This document shows, piece after piece, positions 1 to 6,828 of a DNA stretch of 37,914 nucleotides (position 1 is the first letter of the stretch; each line of letters begins with the position of its first letter). The position numbers and the translations under genes were made by a program. Origin of the DNA: Bacillus sp. EB600 (GTDB taxonomy: Bacteria; Bacillota; Bacilli; Bacillales; Cytobacillaceae). The stretch lies in contig NZ_JAEVLT010000041.1 in the NCBI RefSeq assembly GCF_024494385.1, positions 1 to 37,914 on the forward strand. Direction: 5' to 3'. Below the pieces are notes generated by a model. The model did no database searches, was not told where the DNA came from, and saw nothing but the letters and a program-made list of their open reading frames with translations.

Positions 1-31
1 ATTTTTTTATTGTTGACGTTTTTGTTTGTTT

Positions 32-46
32 AGTTTTCAAAGAACA
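32..46 (-). promoter_or_regulatory. boxA antitermination element of an rRNA operon leader
   Basis: On the minus strand this reads TGTTCTTTGAAAACT, the boxA-like sequence found just upstream of 16S rRNA in Bacillus rRNA operons, where NusB/NusE-type antitermination factors bind the transcript. It follows tRNA-Gly directly, so the tRNA cluster is probably co-transcribed with, or immediately followed by, a 16S gene just beyond the left edge. The identification is by recall of the motif; the rRNA gene itself is not in the window. Confidence 0.7.
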
Positions 47-50
47 AATT

Positions 51-124
51 TGGAGCGGGTGATGGGAATCGAACCCACGACATCAGCTTGGAAGGCTGGA
101 GTTTTACCATTAAACTACACCCGC
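51..124 (-). tRNA. tRNA-Gly(TCC)
   Basis: The minus strand folds as a full cloverleaf with acceptor GCGGGTG, anticodon TCC, T-loop TTCGATT and an encoded CCA end. It is the last tRNA of the cluster before the rRNA leader. Confidence 0.95.
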
Positions 125-143
125 ATATAAATTTAAAATTGCT

Positions 144-220
144 TGGTCGGGAAAACAGGATTCGAACCTGCGACCCCTTGGTCCCAAACCAAGTGCTCTA
201 CCAAGCTGAGCTATTTCCCG
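144..220 (-). tRNA. tRNA-Pro(TGG)
   Basis: The minus strand gives acceptor CGGGAAA, anticodon stem around TTTGGGA with anticodon TGG, T-loop TTCGAAT and an encoded CCA. It lies about 20 nt from its neighbours, as in a processed polycistronic tRNA transcript. Confidence 0.95.
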
Positions 221-226
221 ATATAA

Positions 227-303
227 TGGTGCGCCCGACAGGAGTCGAACCTACAACCTTCTGATTCGTAGTCAGATGCTCTATCCAATTGAGCTACGGG
301 CGC
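227..303 (-). tRNA. tRNA-Arg(ACG)
   Basis: Acceptor GCGCCCG pairs with CGGGCGC, the anticodon is ACG (A34 normally edited to inosine by TadA), the T-loop is TTCGACT and CCA is encoded. It is part of the minus-strand cluster. Confidence 0.95.
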
Positions 304-360
304 GCTTTTAAAGCAACTTAACTATTGTAGCAAAGGCGAATCCGGTTGTCAATAGTTTTT

Positions 361-448
<88 letters not shown>

Positions 449-510
449 ATTTTGATTGGCGACAAAAGTAAGTTTACCATAGTAACCGTGATGTTACAAG
501 AGGTAAAACT

Positions 511-595
511 TGGTGCGGGTGAAGGGACTTGAACCCCCACGCCTTGCGGCGCCAGATCCTAAGTCTGGTGCGTCTGCCAATTCCGCCACACCCGC
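511..595 (-). tRNA. tRNA-Leu(TAG)
   Basis: A class II tRNA with acceptor GCGGGTG, anticodon TAG in loop CTTAGGA, a long variable arm and encoded CCA. It is the second leucine tRNA of the cluster. Confidence 0.95.
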
Positions 596-610
596 ACAAT
601 AAAAAAAGAA

Positions 611-686
611 TGGTGAGCCATGAAGGACTTGAACCTTCGACCCTCTGATTAAAAGTCAGATGCTCTACCGACTGAGCTAATGGCTC
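611..686 (-). tRNA. tRNA-Lys(TTT)
   Basis: Acceptor GAGCCAT, anticodon TTT in loop TTTTTAAT-type context, a T-loop of the TTCAAGT form, and encoded CCA. The 5' third of this gene and the DNA just upstream of it are duplicated at 797-870. Confidence 0.95.
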
Positions 687-796
687 ATAACTAAAGTAAT
701 TCACTAATCTTTTTATTTAATTGTCAGATGCTCAAAAGATCTGGCGATCTTTCTCGCAGATTGCCACAGAAGCTTTGTCAATGAAGCAAGCAATCT

Positions 797-821
797 GCTC
801 TACCGACCGAGCTAATGGCTC
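797..821 (-). pseudogene. tRNA-Lys 5' fragment
   Basis: On the minus strand this is the first 25 nt of tRNA-Lys (acceptor 5' strand plus D-arm), with one difference from 662-686. The remainder of the tRNA is replaced by unrelated sequence. The upstream flank is also shared: CACTAATCTT occurs beside both copies. At 721-733 there is a further scrap resembling the region after the anticodon stem. It cannot fold as a tRNA. Confidence 0.8.
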
Positions 822-879
822 ATAAATTATATGATGCACTAATCTTATATTTCGTAGTCAGGATGTACGATAATAAAAA

Positions 880-954
880 TGGCTGGGCTAGCTGGATTCG
901 AACCAACGCATGTCGCAGTCAAAGTGCGATGCCTTACCGCTTGGCTATAGCCCA
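880..954 (-). tRNA. tRNA-Gln(TTG)
   Basis: Acceptor TGGGCTA pairs with TAGCCCA, the anticodon is TTG in loop CTTTGAC, the T-loop is TTCGAAT, the discriminator is G and CCA is encoded. Confidence 0.95.
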
Positions 955-982
955 TCAAAATAATCATATAGGAAAACAAAAA

Positions 983-1059
983 TGGCGGTCCGGACGGGAC
1001 TCGAACCCGCGACCTCCTGCGTGACAGGCAGGCATTCTAACCAGCTGAACTACCGGACC
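983..1059 (-). tRNA. tRNA-Asp(GTC)
   Basis: Acceptor GGTCCGG, anticodon GTC in loop CTGTCAC, T-loop TTCGAGT, discriminator G and encoded CCA. Confidence 0.95.
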
Positions 1060-1111
1060 AATTCTCTTTTAAGAAACAGGAAATGATTATTTAATCATTC
1101 CCCGTCCCTGA

Positions 1112-1183
1112 TGACCCCTACGGGACTCGAACCCGTGTTACCTCCGTGAAAGGGAGGTGTCTTAACCGCTTGACCAAGGGGCC
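1112..1183 (-). tRNA. tRNA-Glu(TTC)
   Basis: Acceptor GGCCCCT pairs with AGGGGTC, the anticodon is TTC in loop CTTTCAC and the T-loop is TTCGAGT. The gene ends at the discriminator A followed by TC, so CCA is not encoded, unlike the other cluster members. It will need the CCA-adding enzyme. Confidence 0.95.
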
Positions 1184-1193
1184 AATATATTTA

Positions 1194-1284
1194 TGGCAGA
1201 GAAGAAGGGATTCGAACCCTCGCGCCGGTTACCCGACCTACACCCTTAGCAGGGGCGCCCCTTGAGCCACTTGGGTACTTCTCT
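1194..1284 (-). tRNA. tRNA-Ser(GCT)
   Basis: A class II tRNA with acceptor AGAGAAG pairing CTTCTCT, anticodon GCT in loop CTGCTAA, a long variable arm, T-loop TTCGAAT and encoded CCA. It is the intact counterpart of the degenerate copy at the right edge of the window. Confidence 0.95.
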
Positions 1285-1287
1285 ACA

Positions 1288-1362
1288 TGGCTCCGCAGGT
1301 AGGACTCGAACCTACGACCGATCGGTTAACAGCCGATAGCTCTACCACTGAGCTACTGCGGA
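1288..1362 (-). tRNA. tRNA-Asn(GTT)
   Basis: Acceptor TCCGCAG, anticodon GTT in loop CTGTTAA, T-loop TTCGAGT and encoded CCA. It is the promoter-proximal tRNA of the cluster. Confidence 0.95.
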
Positions 1363-1428
1363 ATAAAATAGGATAAACCACTTGATTTATGCTTGTCTTA
1401 TCAGATGGCTACCTTATCGACTCTTACC

Positions 1429-1457
1429 ATTATAATGATGACTTGCCTCAAAGTCAA
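1429..1457 (-). promoter_or_regulatory. sigma-A promoter of the tRNA (and rRNA) operon
   Basis: On the minus strand TTGACT (1452-1457) is followed after exactly 17 nt by a perfect TATAAT (1429-1434). It lies about 65 nt upstream of tRNA-Asn and points into the tRNA array, as expected for a strong stable-RNA promoter. Confidence 0.8.
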
Positions 1458-1497
1458 GCAGTATTTTTAAACGAAAAGATTTTGAAAAAAAAGGCTT

Positions 1498-1971
1498 CTA
1501 TTCCAAAATCAACTCCTTTATTTTCACAAGCTTTCCACGGCACTTTCCACATACATACCTGCTTGTATTAATACTACGCTTACGTTTGTATTGCAGATGA
1601 CATTGTGAACATTCATATAAAAGAATCCTTTTAGCTGTTCGCTTTTTAGGAGCTTCTGGAAGTTGATTGCAATATCTTGGTGCACCTACTTTTTTTAATA
1701 GCTCCTTAAAATCCTGATCACGATGCTGATGACCTTTGCCTTCAAGATGAAGATGATAGTGACATAGCTCATGTTTAATAATTCCTATTAGTTCATCTTC
1801 TCCAAGCTGTACTAAGTATTTTTTATTAATTTCAATATTGTGTGTTCCTAAAAGGTATCTTCCTCCGGTTGAACGTAGCTTTGGATTGAAAATGGCCATG
1901 TGGCGAAAAGGTTTCCCAAAAAAGGAAATCGAAATCTTTTCTACTAACAACTGAAGTTGATGATTCTCCAT
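1498..1971 (-). CDS. sprT: SprT-like zinc metalloprotease-fold protein
   Basis: 157 aa. The zinc-metalloprotease motif HELCH lies at residues 67-71 and a second zinc site is formed by CxxC pairs at 121-124 and 141-144, the usual C-terminal zinc ribbon of SprT proteins. It corresponds to B. subtilis YdcK, which also sits between tex/cmpA and the trnS tRNAs. SprT-family proteins relate to Spartan-type proteases, but the role of the bacterial members is poorly known. The start ATG is preceded by GAGGAG with 5-nt spacing. An extended -10 promoter lies upstream. It is transcribed divergently from cmpA. Confidence 0.88.
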   Translation of the reverse strand: MENHQLQLLVEKISISFFGKPFRHMAIFNPKLRSTGGRYLLGTHNIEINKKYLVQLGEDELIGIIKHELCHYHLHLEGKGHQHRDQDFKELLKKVGAPRYCNQLPEAPKKRTAKRILLYECSQCHLQYKRKRSINTSRYVCGKCRGKLVKIKELILE

Positions 1972-2007
1972 TTTTTCTCCTCAATTCTTTTGCGAACATG
2001 ACAAACT

Positions 2008-2016
2008 ATTATAGCA
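2008..2016 (-). promoter_or_regulatory. extended -10 promoter of sprT
   Basis: The minus strand reads TGCTATAAT, a perfect TATAAT with the TGn extension, about 37 nt upstream of the sprT start. No good -35 is visible, which the TG extension can compensate for. Confidence 0.45.
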
Positions 2017-2066
2017 TATATTAAATATACACTTAAAATGTATGTACTTTTCGGGAGGTTTTTGCT

Positions 2067-2180
2067 ATGCCAACTTGGTTTCAAAACCAAATGAAAAGAG
2101 CTTTTTATGAGAAGAACCGCCATCAAATCAAATTATTAAACCAATGCTGGTTTTTTTACAGAAAAAAGAGCTGCTCTTAA
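2067..2180 (+). CDS. cmpA: CmpA, cortex morphogenetic protein
   Basis: A 37-residue ORF starting MPTWFQNQMKRAFYEK, with ribosome binding site GGGAGG 8 nt before the ATG. It resembles B. subtilis CmpA in length, in the tryptophan- and tyrosine-rich ending (NQCWFFYRKK) and in position between tex and sprT (ydcK). CmpA is made in the mother cell during sporulation and acts with SpoIVA and ClpXP in a checkpoint coupling coat assembly to cortex synthesis. It is too short for most ORF callers. The identification is by recalled sequence similarity plus synteny. Confidence 0.85.
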   Translation: MPTWFQNQMKRAFYEKNRHQIKLLNQCWFFYRKKSCS

Positions 2181-2258
2181 CAAGCAGTGTTTTAATAATG
2201 CGAAGGAAATTGATTCATAGTCGAAATGATAAAAAAGTTATTTTTCATTATTACTCAA

Positions 2259-2292
2259 AAAACGCTTGGAATAAATAATCTCCAAGCGTTTT
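2259..2292. terminator. bidirectional terminator between cmpA and tex
   Basis: A perfect 12-bp stem (AAAACGCTTGGA / TCCAAGCGTTTT) with a 10-nt loop. T-rich tracts follow on both strands, so it can end tex on the minus strand and cmpA on the plus strand. Confidence 0.85.
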
Positions 2293-2307
2293 ATTTACGT
2301 TCTCTTG

Positions 2308-4482
2308 TTATTCTGCAGGTGATATCATTGTTAGAGCCACTCGTCCCTTATTCTTATCAACAGAATCAACCCATACTGTTACCACATCGCCAACCGATAC
2401 CACATCCATTGGGTGTTTGACGAATTGTTTTCTTAGCTTCGAGATATGCACCAATCCATCTTGTTTTACGCCGATGTCAACAAACGCCCCAAAGTCTACT
2501 ACATTGCGGACTGTACCCTGAAGTTCCATCCCCGGCTTTAAGTCTTCCATTTTAAGAACATCTTTTTTCAGAAGCGGATGCGGCAGGTCATCACGAGGAT
2601 CTCTTTCCGGTCGTACGAGCGCATCAATTATGTCCTTTAATGTTAACTCCCCAATCGATAGTTGCTCCGAGACTGTCCGAAGGTCCAATCCGTGAAGTGC
2701 ATCCTTTAGCTTGTCTGTCCCTATATCATCAGTTGAGAATCCAACAGTTGCTAAAAGCTTCTCAACCTCCTCATAATTTTCAGGATGAATACCAGTTCGG
2801 TCCAGCGTATTGTTTCCGTCTAATACACGTAAGAACCCGATCGCTTGCTCGTATGTTTTCGCACCAAGGCGAGGAACCTTCTTTAGTTGGGCCCTGTTCG
2901 TAAATTTCCCTTCCTCCTCACGTTTCTTGACAATATTGTTTGCAGCTGATTTCGTTAATCCCGCAACATATTGAAGAAGTGATGGAGAAGCGGTATTTAC
3001 ATTTACCCCAACTTGGTTTACCGCCGTTTCCACTACAAAATGCAGCGATTCTGATAGTCTCTTTTGCGAAACATCGTGCTGGTACTGACCAACTCCAACA
3101 GATTTGGGATCAATTTTCACTAATTCCGCAAGTGGATCCTGGAGTCTGCGTGCAATGGAAACAGCACTTCGCTCTTCAACGTGAAAATCAGGAAACTCTT
3201 CTCTTGCTATATCGGATGCAGAATAAACACTTGCACCCGCTTCATTAACAATTAGGTAAAAGATTTCTCTATCCATTTCCTTTAAGATGTCAGCAACAAA
3301 CTGTTCTGACTCCCTCGATGCTGTACCATTGCCAATGGCCACCATTTCAACATTAAAATCCCGAAGAAGTGAAATAAACTTTTCCTTCGCTTCTTTTGCT
3401 TTTGAAACAGGTGGATGTGGGTAGATGACATCAATTTTTAAAACCTTTCCCGTTTCGTCAACAACTGCAAGCTTGCAGCCTGTTCGATAAGCTGGATCCA
3501 ATCCAAGCACCATTTTTCCTTTTAAAGGTGGCTGCAGCAATAAATTGCGTAAATTCTCAGAGAAAATATGTATCGCTTGTTCTTCGCCTTTTTCAGTAAG
3601 TTCATTGCGAATTTCTCTTTCAATTGATGGCTGGATTAATCTTTTATAGCTATCCTCAATCGACTCTAATACAACTGGAGCAGCGGGTGAGTTTTGATTG
3701 TGAACCCACCTTTTTGATAAATAGCCAATCATGGAATCTATATTCAACTTTATTGAAACCCTTAAAATTTCTTCCTTTTCCCCTCGATTTAACGCCAGAA
3801 TCCGGTGCGGTACAATTTTATTTACAGGTTCTTCATATTCATAATACATTTCATAGACTTTCTTCTCGTCTTTTGCCTCATCCTTTGCTGTGGATACGAC
3901 CTTCCCAGACTTTGAAGTTTCCTTTCGGATCCATTTTCTACTTTCTGCGTCGTCGGAAACCAGTTCAGCAATAATATCTTTCGCACCTGCAATCGCATCT
4001 TCCACTGTCAGAACTTGTTTTTCCTCCGATATAAATTCAGCCGCTTTCTCTTCAACACTTTCATTTTGGAAAGACAAAAGCCAGGTTGCAAATGGTTCTA
4101 GACCCTTTTCCTTTGCGATCGTTGCTTTCGTTCGCCTTTTTTGCTTGTATGGCCGATAGAGGTCTTCAACTTCCTGGAGTTTTTCAGCATGATGGATTTG
4201 CTTATTTAATTCATCCGTTAGTTTCCCCTGCTCATCAATGATCCGGATAACTTCTTCTTTTCTTTGCTCAAGATTTTGGATATACTGCCAGCGATCCAAA
4301 ATGTCCCGGATCTGAACTTCATCAAGCGCTCCCGTCATTTCCTTTCGATAACGTGCAATAAATGGAACGGTATTTCCATCTTGTAATAGTGATATGACAC
4401 TTTTTACTTGTTTTATTGATAAAGATTGCTCAGAGGCAATTTTACCTAAAAGCTGTTGCTTTTTTTCTATTGTTTCAATCAC
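2308..4482 (-). CDS. tex: Tex family RNA-binding protein
   Basis: 724 aa, full length for the family. The order is an N-terminal helical HTH-like region, a YqgF/RNase H-like domain around residues 330-450 (GLDPAYRTGCKLAVVD), helix-hairpin-helix segments around 490-560 (VGVNVNTASPSLL), and a C-terminal S1 RNA-binding domain at about 650-720 (VDFGAFVDIGVKQDGLVHIS). Tex proteins bind RNA and are linked to transcription fidelity or expression of toxin genes; the Bacillus role (YdcI) is not well defined. The start codon is GTG, chosen because GGAGG lies 9 nt upstream; the ATG nearer the Shine-Dalgarno is out of frame. Confidence 0.93.
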   Translation of the reverse strand: MIETIEKKQQLLGKIASEQSLSIKQVKSVISLLQDGNTVPFIARYRKEMTGALDEVQIRDILDRWQYIQNLEQRKEEVIRIIDEQGKLTDELNKQIHHAEKLQEVEDLYRPYKQKRRTKATIAKEKGLEPFATWLLSFQNESVEEKAAEFISEEKQVLTVEDAIAGAKDIIAELVSDDAESRKWIRKETSKSGKVVSTAKDEAKDEKKVYEMYYEYEEPVNKIVPHRILALNRGEKEEILRVSIKLNIDSMIGYLSKRWVHNQNSPAAPVVLESIEDSYKRLIQPSIEREIRNELTEKGEEQAIHIFSENLRNLLLQPPLKGKMVLGLDPAYRTGCKLAVVDETGKVLKIDVIYPHPPVSKAKEAKEKFISLLRDFNVEMVAIGNGTASRESEQFVADILKEMDREIFYLIVNEAGASVYSASDIAREEFPDFHVEERSAVSIARRLQDPLAELVKIDPKSVGVGQYQHDVSQKRLSESLHFVVETAVNQVGVNVNTASPSLLQYVAGLTKSAANNIVKKREEEGKFTNRAQLKKVPRLGAKTYEQAIGFLRVLDGNNTLDRTGIHPENYEEVEKLLATVGFSTDDIGTDKLKDALHGLDLRTVSEQLSIGELTLKDIIDALVRPERDPRDDLPHPLLKKDVLKMEDLKPGMELQGTVRNVVDFGAFVDIGVKQDGLVHISKLRKQFVKHPMDVVSVGDVVTVWVDSVDKNKGRVALTMISPAE

Positions 4483-4617
4483 GAATCATTTCCTCCAAAT
4501 CTTTAATCACTTATACTATATTGTACCAAATTCAACCTATCGTTTCATTAAAGCAAAAGAACCATGCCAAAAGTAGAAGGTTGATCTTGCTCTAAATAAG
4601 GTTTTACGGGCACAAAA

Positions 4618-4641
4618 AAAGCAAGCATTACAGCTTGCTTT
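4618..4641 (-). terminator. terminator downstream of ndoA (distal)
   Basis: A 9-bp perfect stem AAAGCAAGC / GCTTGCTTT with a 6-nt loop, followed on the minus strand by a run of seven T. It backs up the hairpin at 4677-4697. Confidence 0.75.
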
Positions 4642-4676
4642 AGCAGATCCTATGAGGTAAGGATTATGTAAAAAAA

Positions 4677-4697
4677 ACGCCCTTGAAAAAAGAGCGT
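4677..4697 (-). terminator. terminator immediately downstream of ndoA
   Basis: On the minus strand ACGCTC pairs with GGGCGT (one G-T pair) and is followed by eight T. It lies about 10 nt beyond the ancestral ndoA stop and ends the alr/ndo transcript where B. subtilis would continue into rsbRA. Confidence 0.6.
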
Positions 4698-4729
4698 GCT
4701 TTTATGTTAGAATTCGATGAGACCTAAAC

Positions 4730-5056
4730 TTATTTGCAGGGCATCATCCACTTTTCCATCATTTCGTCATCGAGATGGGTTATTTTATCGGTTAAGCGTT
4801 GCTTATCAATTGTACGAATCTGCTCCAGCAGGATAACTGAGTCTCGTTCAAAGCCATAGCGTTTCGCATCAATTTCTACATGAGTAGGCAGCTTCGCTTT
4901 TTGGATTTGAGCTGTAATCGCTGCAATAATGACTGTGGGACTAAACCGATTCCCGATGTCGTTTTGGATGACAAGTACAGGACGGACGCCGCCTTGTTCA
5001 GAACCAACAACTGGGGATAGGTCCGCGAAATAAACGTCACCACGTTTGACTATCAA
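4730..5056 (-). CDS. ndoA: EndoA (MazF-type) mRNA interferase toxin, C-terminus frameshifted
   Basis: 108 aa, nearly identical over the first 100 residues to B. subtilis EndoA/NdoA, a MazF-family endoribonuclease cutting at UACAU. The conserved MIVKRGDVYFADLSPVVGSE start and the SEQGG.RPVLVIQND core are present. The last residues are abnormal: an A-run (4752-4755 on the plus strand) appears one base short, converting the expected ...EKVDDALQISLGLIEF end into ...EKWMMPCK. Without the deletion the frame runs to a stop at 4707, giving the usual 116 aa. Either a real late truncation or a homopolymer sequencing error. It starts 4 nt after ndoAI. Confidence 0.9.
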   Translation of the reverse strand: MIVKRGDVYFADLSPVVGSEQGGVRPVLVIQNDIGNRFSPTVIIAAITAQIQKAKLPTHVEIDAKRYGFERDSVILLEQIRTIDKQRLTDKITHLDDEMMEKWMMPCK

Positions 5057-5060
5057 AGGA

Positions 5061-5342
5061 TTACCCTCCGCTGACTAGACGTTCTACTGTGTTCTCTGCC
5101 TCATATTCTGCTTGAAAGCTTTCAGATGCAATGGTTAAATTTATTTTAGCCATTTCCATATAACCGCGTCTCATGCCTTCGCGAATTTGTCTCTTTTTTC
5201 GTTCGCGTAAATACATTTTCGTCGCTTGATAAATAAATTCATTGCGATTAACATTGTCTTGCATAACAAAACCATCTAATTCGGTTAAAAGATGTTGCGG
5301 TAATTCTACTAAGATTTCTGTAGTTGCGCCGGATTCAGACAC
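5061..5342 (-). CDS. ndoAI: EndoAI (MazE-type) antitoxin
   Basis: 93 aa from GTG. The N-terminal half is a ribbon-helix-helix DNA-binding fold (EILVELPQHLLTELD) and the C-terminal tail, MRRGYMEMAKINL to VERLVSGG, is the toxin-binding segment shared with B. subtilis NdoAI. An ATG two codons earlier (5348) is possible, but it lies almost on top of the ribosome binding site GGAGGTG, whereas the GTG is 9-10 nt away and gives the family length. The protein neutralises NdoA and should autorepress the pair. Confidence 0.9.
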   Translation of the reverse strand: MSESGATTEILVELPQHLLTELDGFVMQDNVNRNEFIYQATKMYLRERKKRQIREGMRRGYMEMAKINLTIASESFQAEYEAENTVERLVSGG

Positions 5343-5526
5343 AAACATACACCTCCACCATCACTACACACCATTTTATCTTTACCATTTTTAATAATAA
5401 CACTAATAATGCCCACTGAATAGACCAAACGGTAATTCTTCTGTATTATAAGCCAAAAAAATAGTCTTTTATGCATAAACCAATAGTAATATCATAATTA
5501 TGTTAGAACTTTTAGTAGCCGTCCAT

Positions 5527-6693
5527 TTAAAAACCCTCAAGGAGATAGTTTTTTAAATTGACGATTTGGCCGCCTTTCTTGTAAAGACGCGGTACCCTAT
5601 TCGCTATCATACAGGGAATTTCATAATTGATTGTTTCGAGCTTTTTAGCAATTTCATTGATTGAAATGAATTGATCTGCTTCCCTTCCAATTAATGTAAC
5701 GGTTGTGCCAATTGGGTAATGAGAAGGAAGTCGCACCATACATTGGTCCATACAAATCCTTCCAACAATTGGTACACGTTGTCCGCCAACTAGCACTTCT
5801 TGACCTTGTAGTCTACGAATCCAGCCATCTGCATAACCAATTGGAATGGTACCAATCCACTCTTCATCCCCTGTTTCATAAGTAGCTCCGTAGCTTACTT
5901 TTTCTCCTTTCGGAAGCTTTTTCACATGAATAAGCCGTGAACGGAGCGTAAAGGCTTCCTTTAACGGGACTGGAATTTCAGGTTCCATTTCTGGAGATGG
6001 GGATAAACCGTACATGGCGATGCCAACGCGAACAGCATTAAAATATGCATGAGAAAAGCGCAATGTTGCAGCACTATTGCTGCAATGGACATATGTTGGC
6101 TTCTTGCTTAGAATGCTCAACATATCCTGAAATAAATCTAATTGCTTTTGAAAATATGTTTTATCTAATTCATCTGCTGTAGAAAAATGGGTAAATATTC
6201 CTTCAAAACAAAATTGTCTTTCATTTTGAAGAAATTGCTCCATTATTTTTAACTCTTCCTTACTGCGAATTCCAATCCGTCCCATCCCTGTATCTAACTT
6301 CACATGAACAAGTAGCTGTTCGTCATCTTTTAAGAAGTTCTTTGCTTCCTCGAGCCACTCCATTTGAAAAACGGTTAAAGTGATCTGTTGGTTTACAGCG
6401 ATCGAAACGTCTTTAGCACGGGTTGCTCCCAAAACGAGAATCGGAGCTGTTATTCCTTTATTCCTTAACGCAATGGCTTCATCGAGGAAAGCAACCGCTA
6501 AATAGGAGGCACCAGCCTTAAGGGCCGCTTCTGCGACTTGAAGATCGCCGTGCCCATAAGCATTTGCTTTTACCACTGCAATAATATCAACTTCATGTGG
6601 CAGCAGCTTTTTGATTGAAATTATATTGTCCGATAAACAATCCAAATCCACTTCTGCCCATGTATCTCGATAGAAAAAAGCTTGCTCTTCCAT
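5527..6693 (-). CDS. alr: alanine racemase
   Basis: 388 aa. A PLP-dependent fold-type III enzyme converting L-Ala to D-Ala for peptidoglycan. The PLP lysine lies in VVKANAYGHG (Lys42) and the second catalytic base, tyrosine, in KVSYGATYETG near residue 270. GRICMDQCMV is also typical. It ends with the family-typical VPRLYKKGG region. I chose the ATG at 6693; a GTG three codons upstream is open but lies inside the probable ribosome binding region. D-Ala feeds Ddl and MurF, encoded about 9 kb away on the same strand. Confidence 0.95.
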   Translation of the reverse strand: MEEQAFFYRDTWAEVDLDCLSDNIISIKKLLPHEVDIIAVVKANAYGHGDLQVAEAALKAGASYLAVAFLDEAIALRNKGITAPILVLGATRAKDVSIAVNQQITLTVFQMEWLEEAKNFLKDDEQLLVHVKLDTGMGRIGIRSKEELKIMEQFLQNERQFCFEGIFTHFSTADELDKTYFQKQLDLFQDMLSILSKKPTYVHCSNSAATLRFSHAYFNAVRVGIAMYGLSPSPEMEPEIPVPLKEAFTLRSRLIHVKKLPKGEKVSYGATYETGDEEWIGTIPIGYADGWIRRLQGQEVLVGGQRVPIVGRICMDQCMVRLPSHYPIGTTVTLIGREADQFISINEIAKKLETINYEIPCMIANRVPRLYKKGGQIVNLKNYLLEGF

Positions 6694-6749
6694 TTTCCAC
6701 ACCCTATTTTAAAATCGAATATAATGCATTTTTATTATCCTATTCGATT

Positions 6750-6778
6750 ATTATTAAACTCACTTAGGTGAAAGTCAA
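6750..6778 (-). promoter_or_regulatory. candidate promoter of alr-ndoAI-ndoA
   Basis: TTGACT (6773-6778) and AATAAT (6750-6755) are spaced by 17 nt on the minus strand, 57 nt before the alr ATG. A terminator separates ydcC from alr, so alr needs its own promoter. Confidence 0.45.
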
Positions 6779-6788
6779 ATGATTCGCT

Positions 6789-6820
6789 AAAAAAAGCAGG
6801 CCCAATTTCTCGAGCCTGCT
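6789..6820 (-). terminator. terminator of ydcC
   Basis: On the minus strand AGCAGGCTC pairs with GGGCCTGCT (one G-T pair) and is followed by seven T, just past the ydcC stop. Confidence 0.85.
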
Positions 6821-6828
6821 CATGACAG

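Noticed and set aside
474..1024. Open frames across the tRNA cluster
   Set aside because: They run through well-formed tRNA genes and have no ribosome site or protein-like sequence.
2640..4159. Plus-strand frames opposite tex
   Set aside because: They are antisense shadows of a full-length conserved gene, without ribosome sites.
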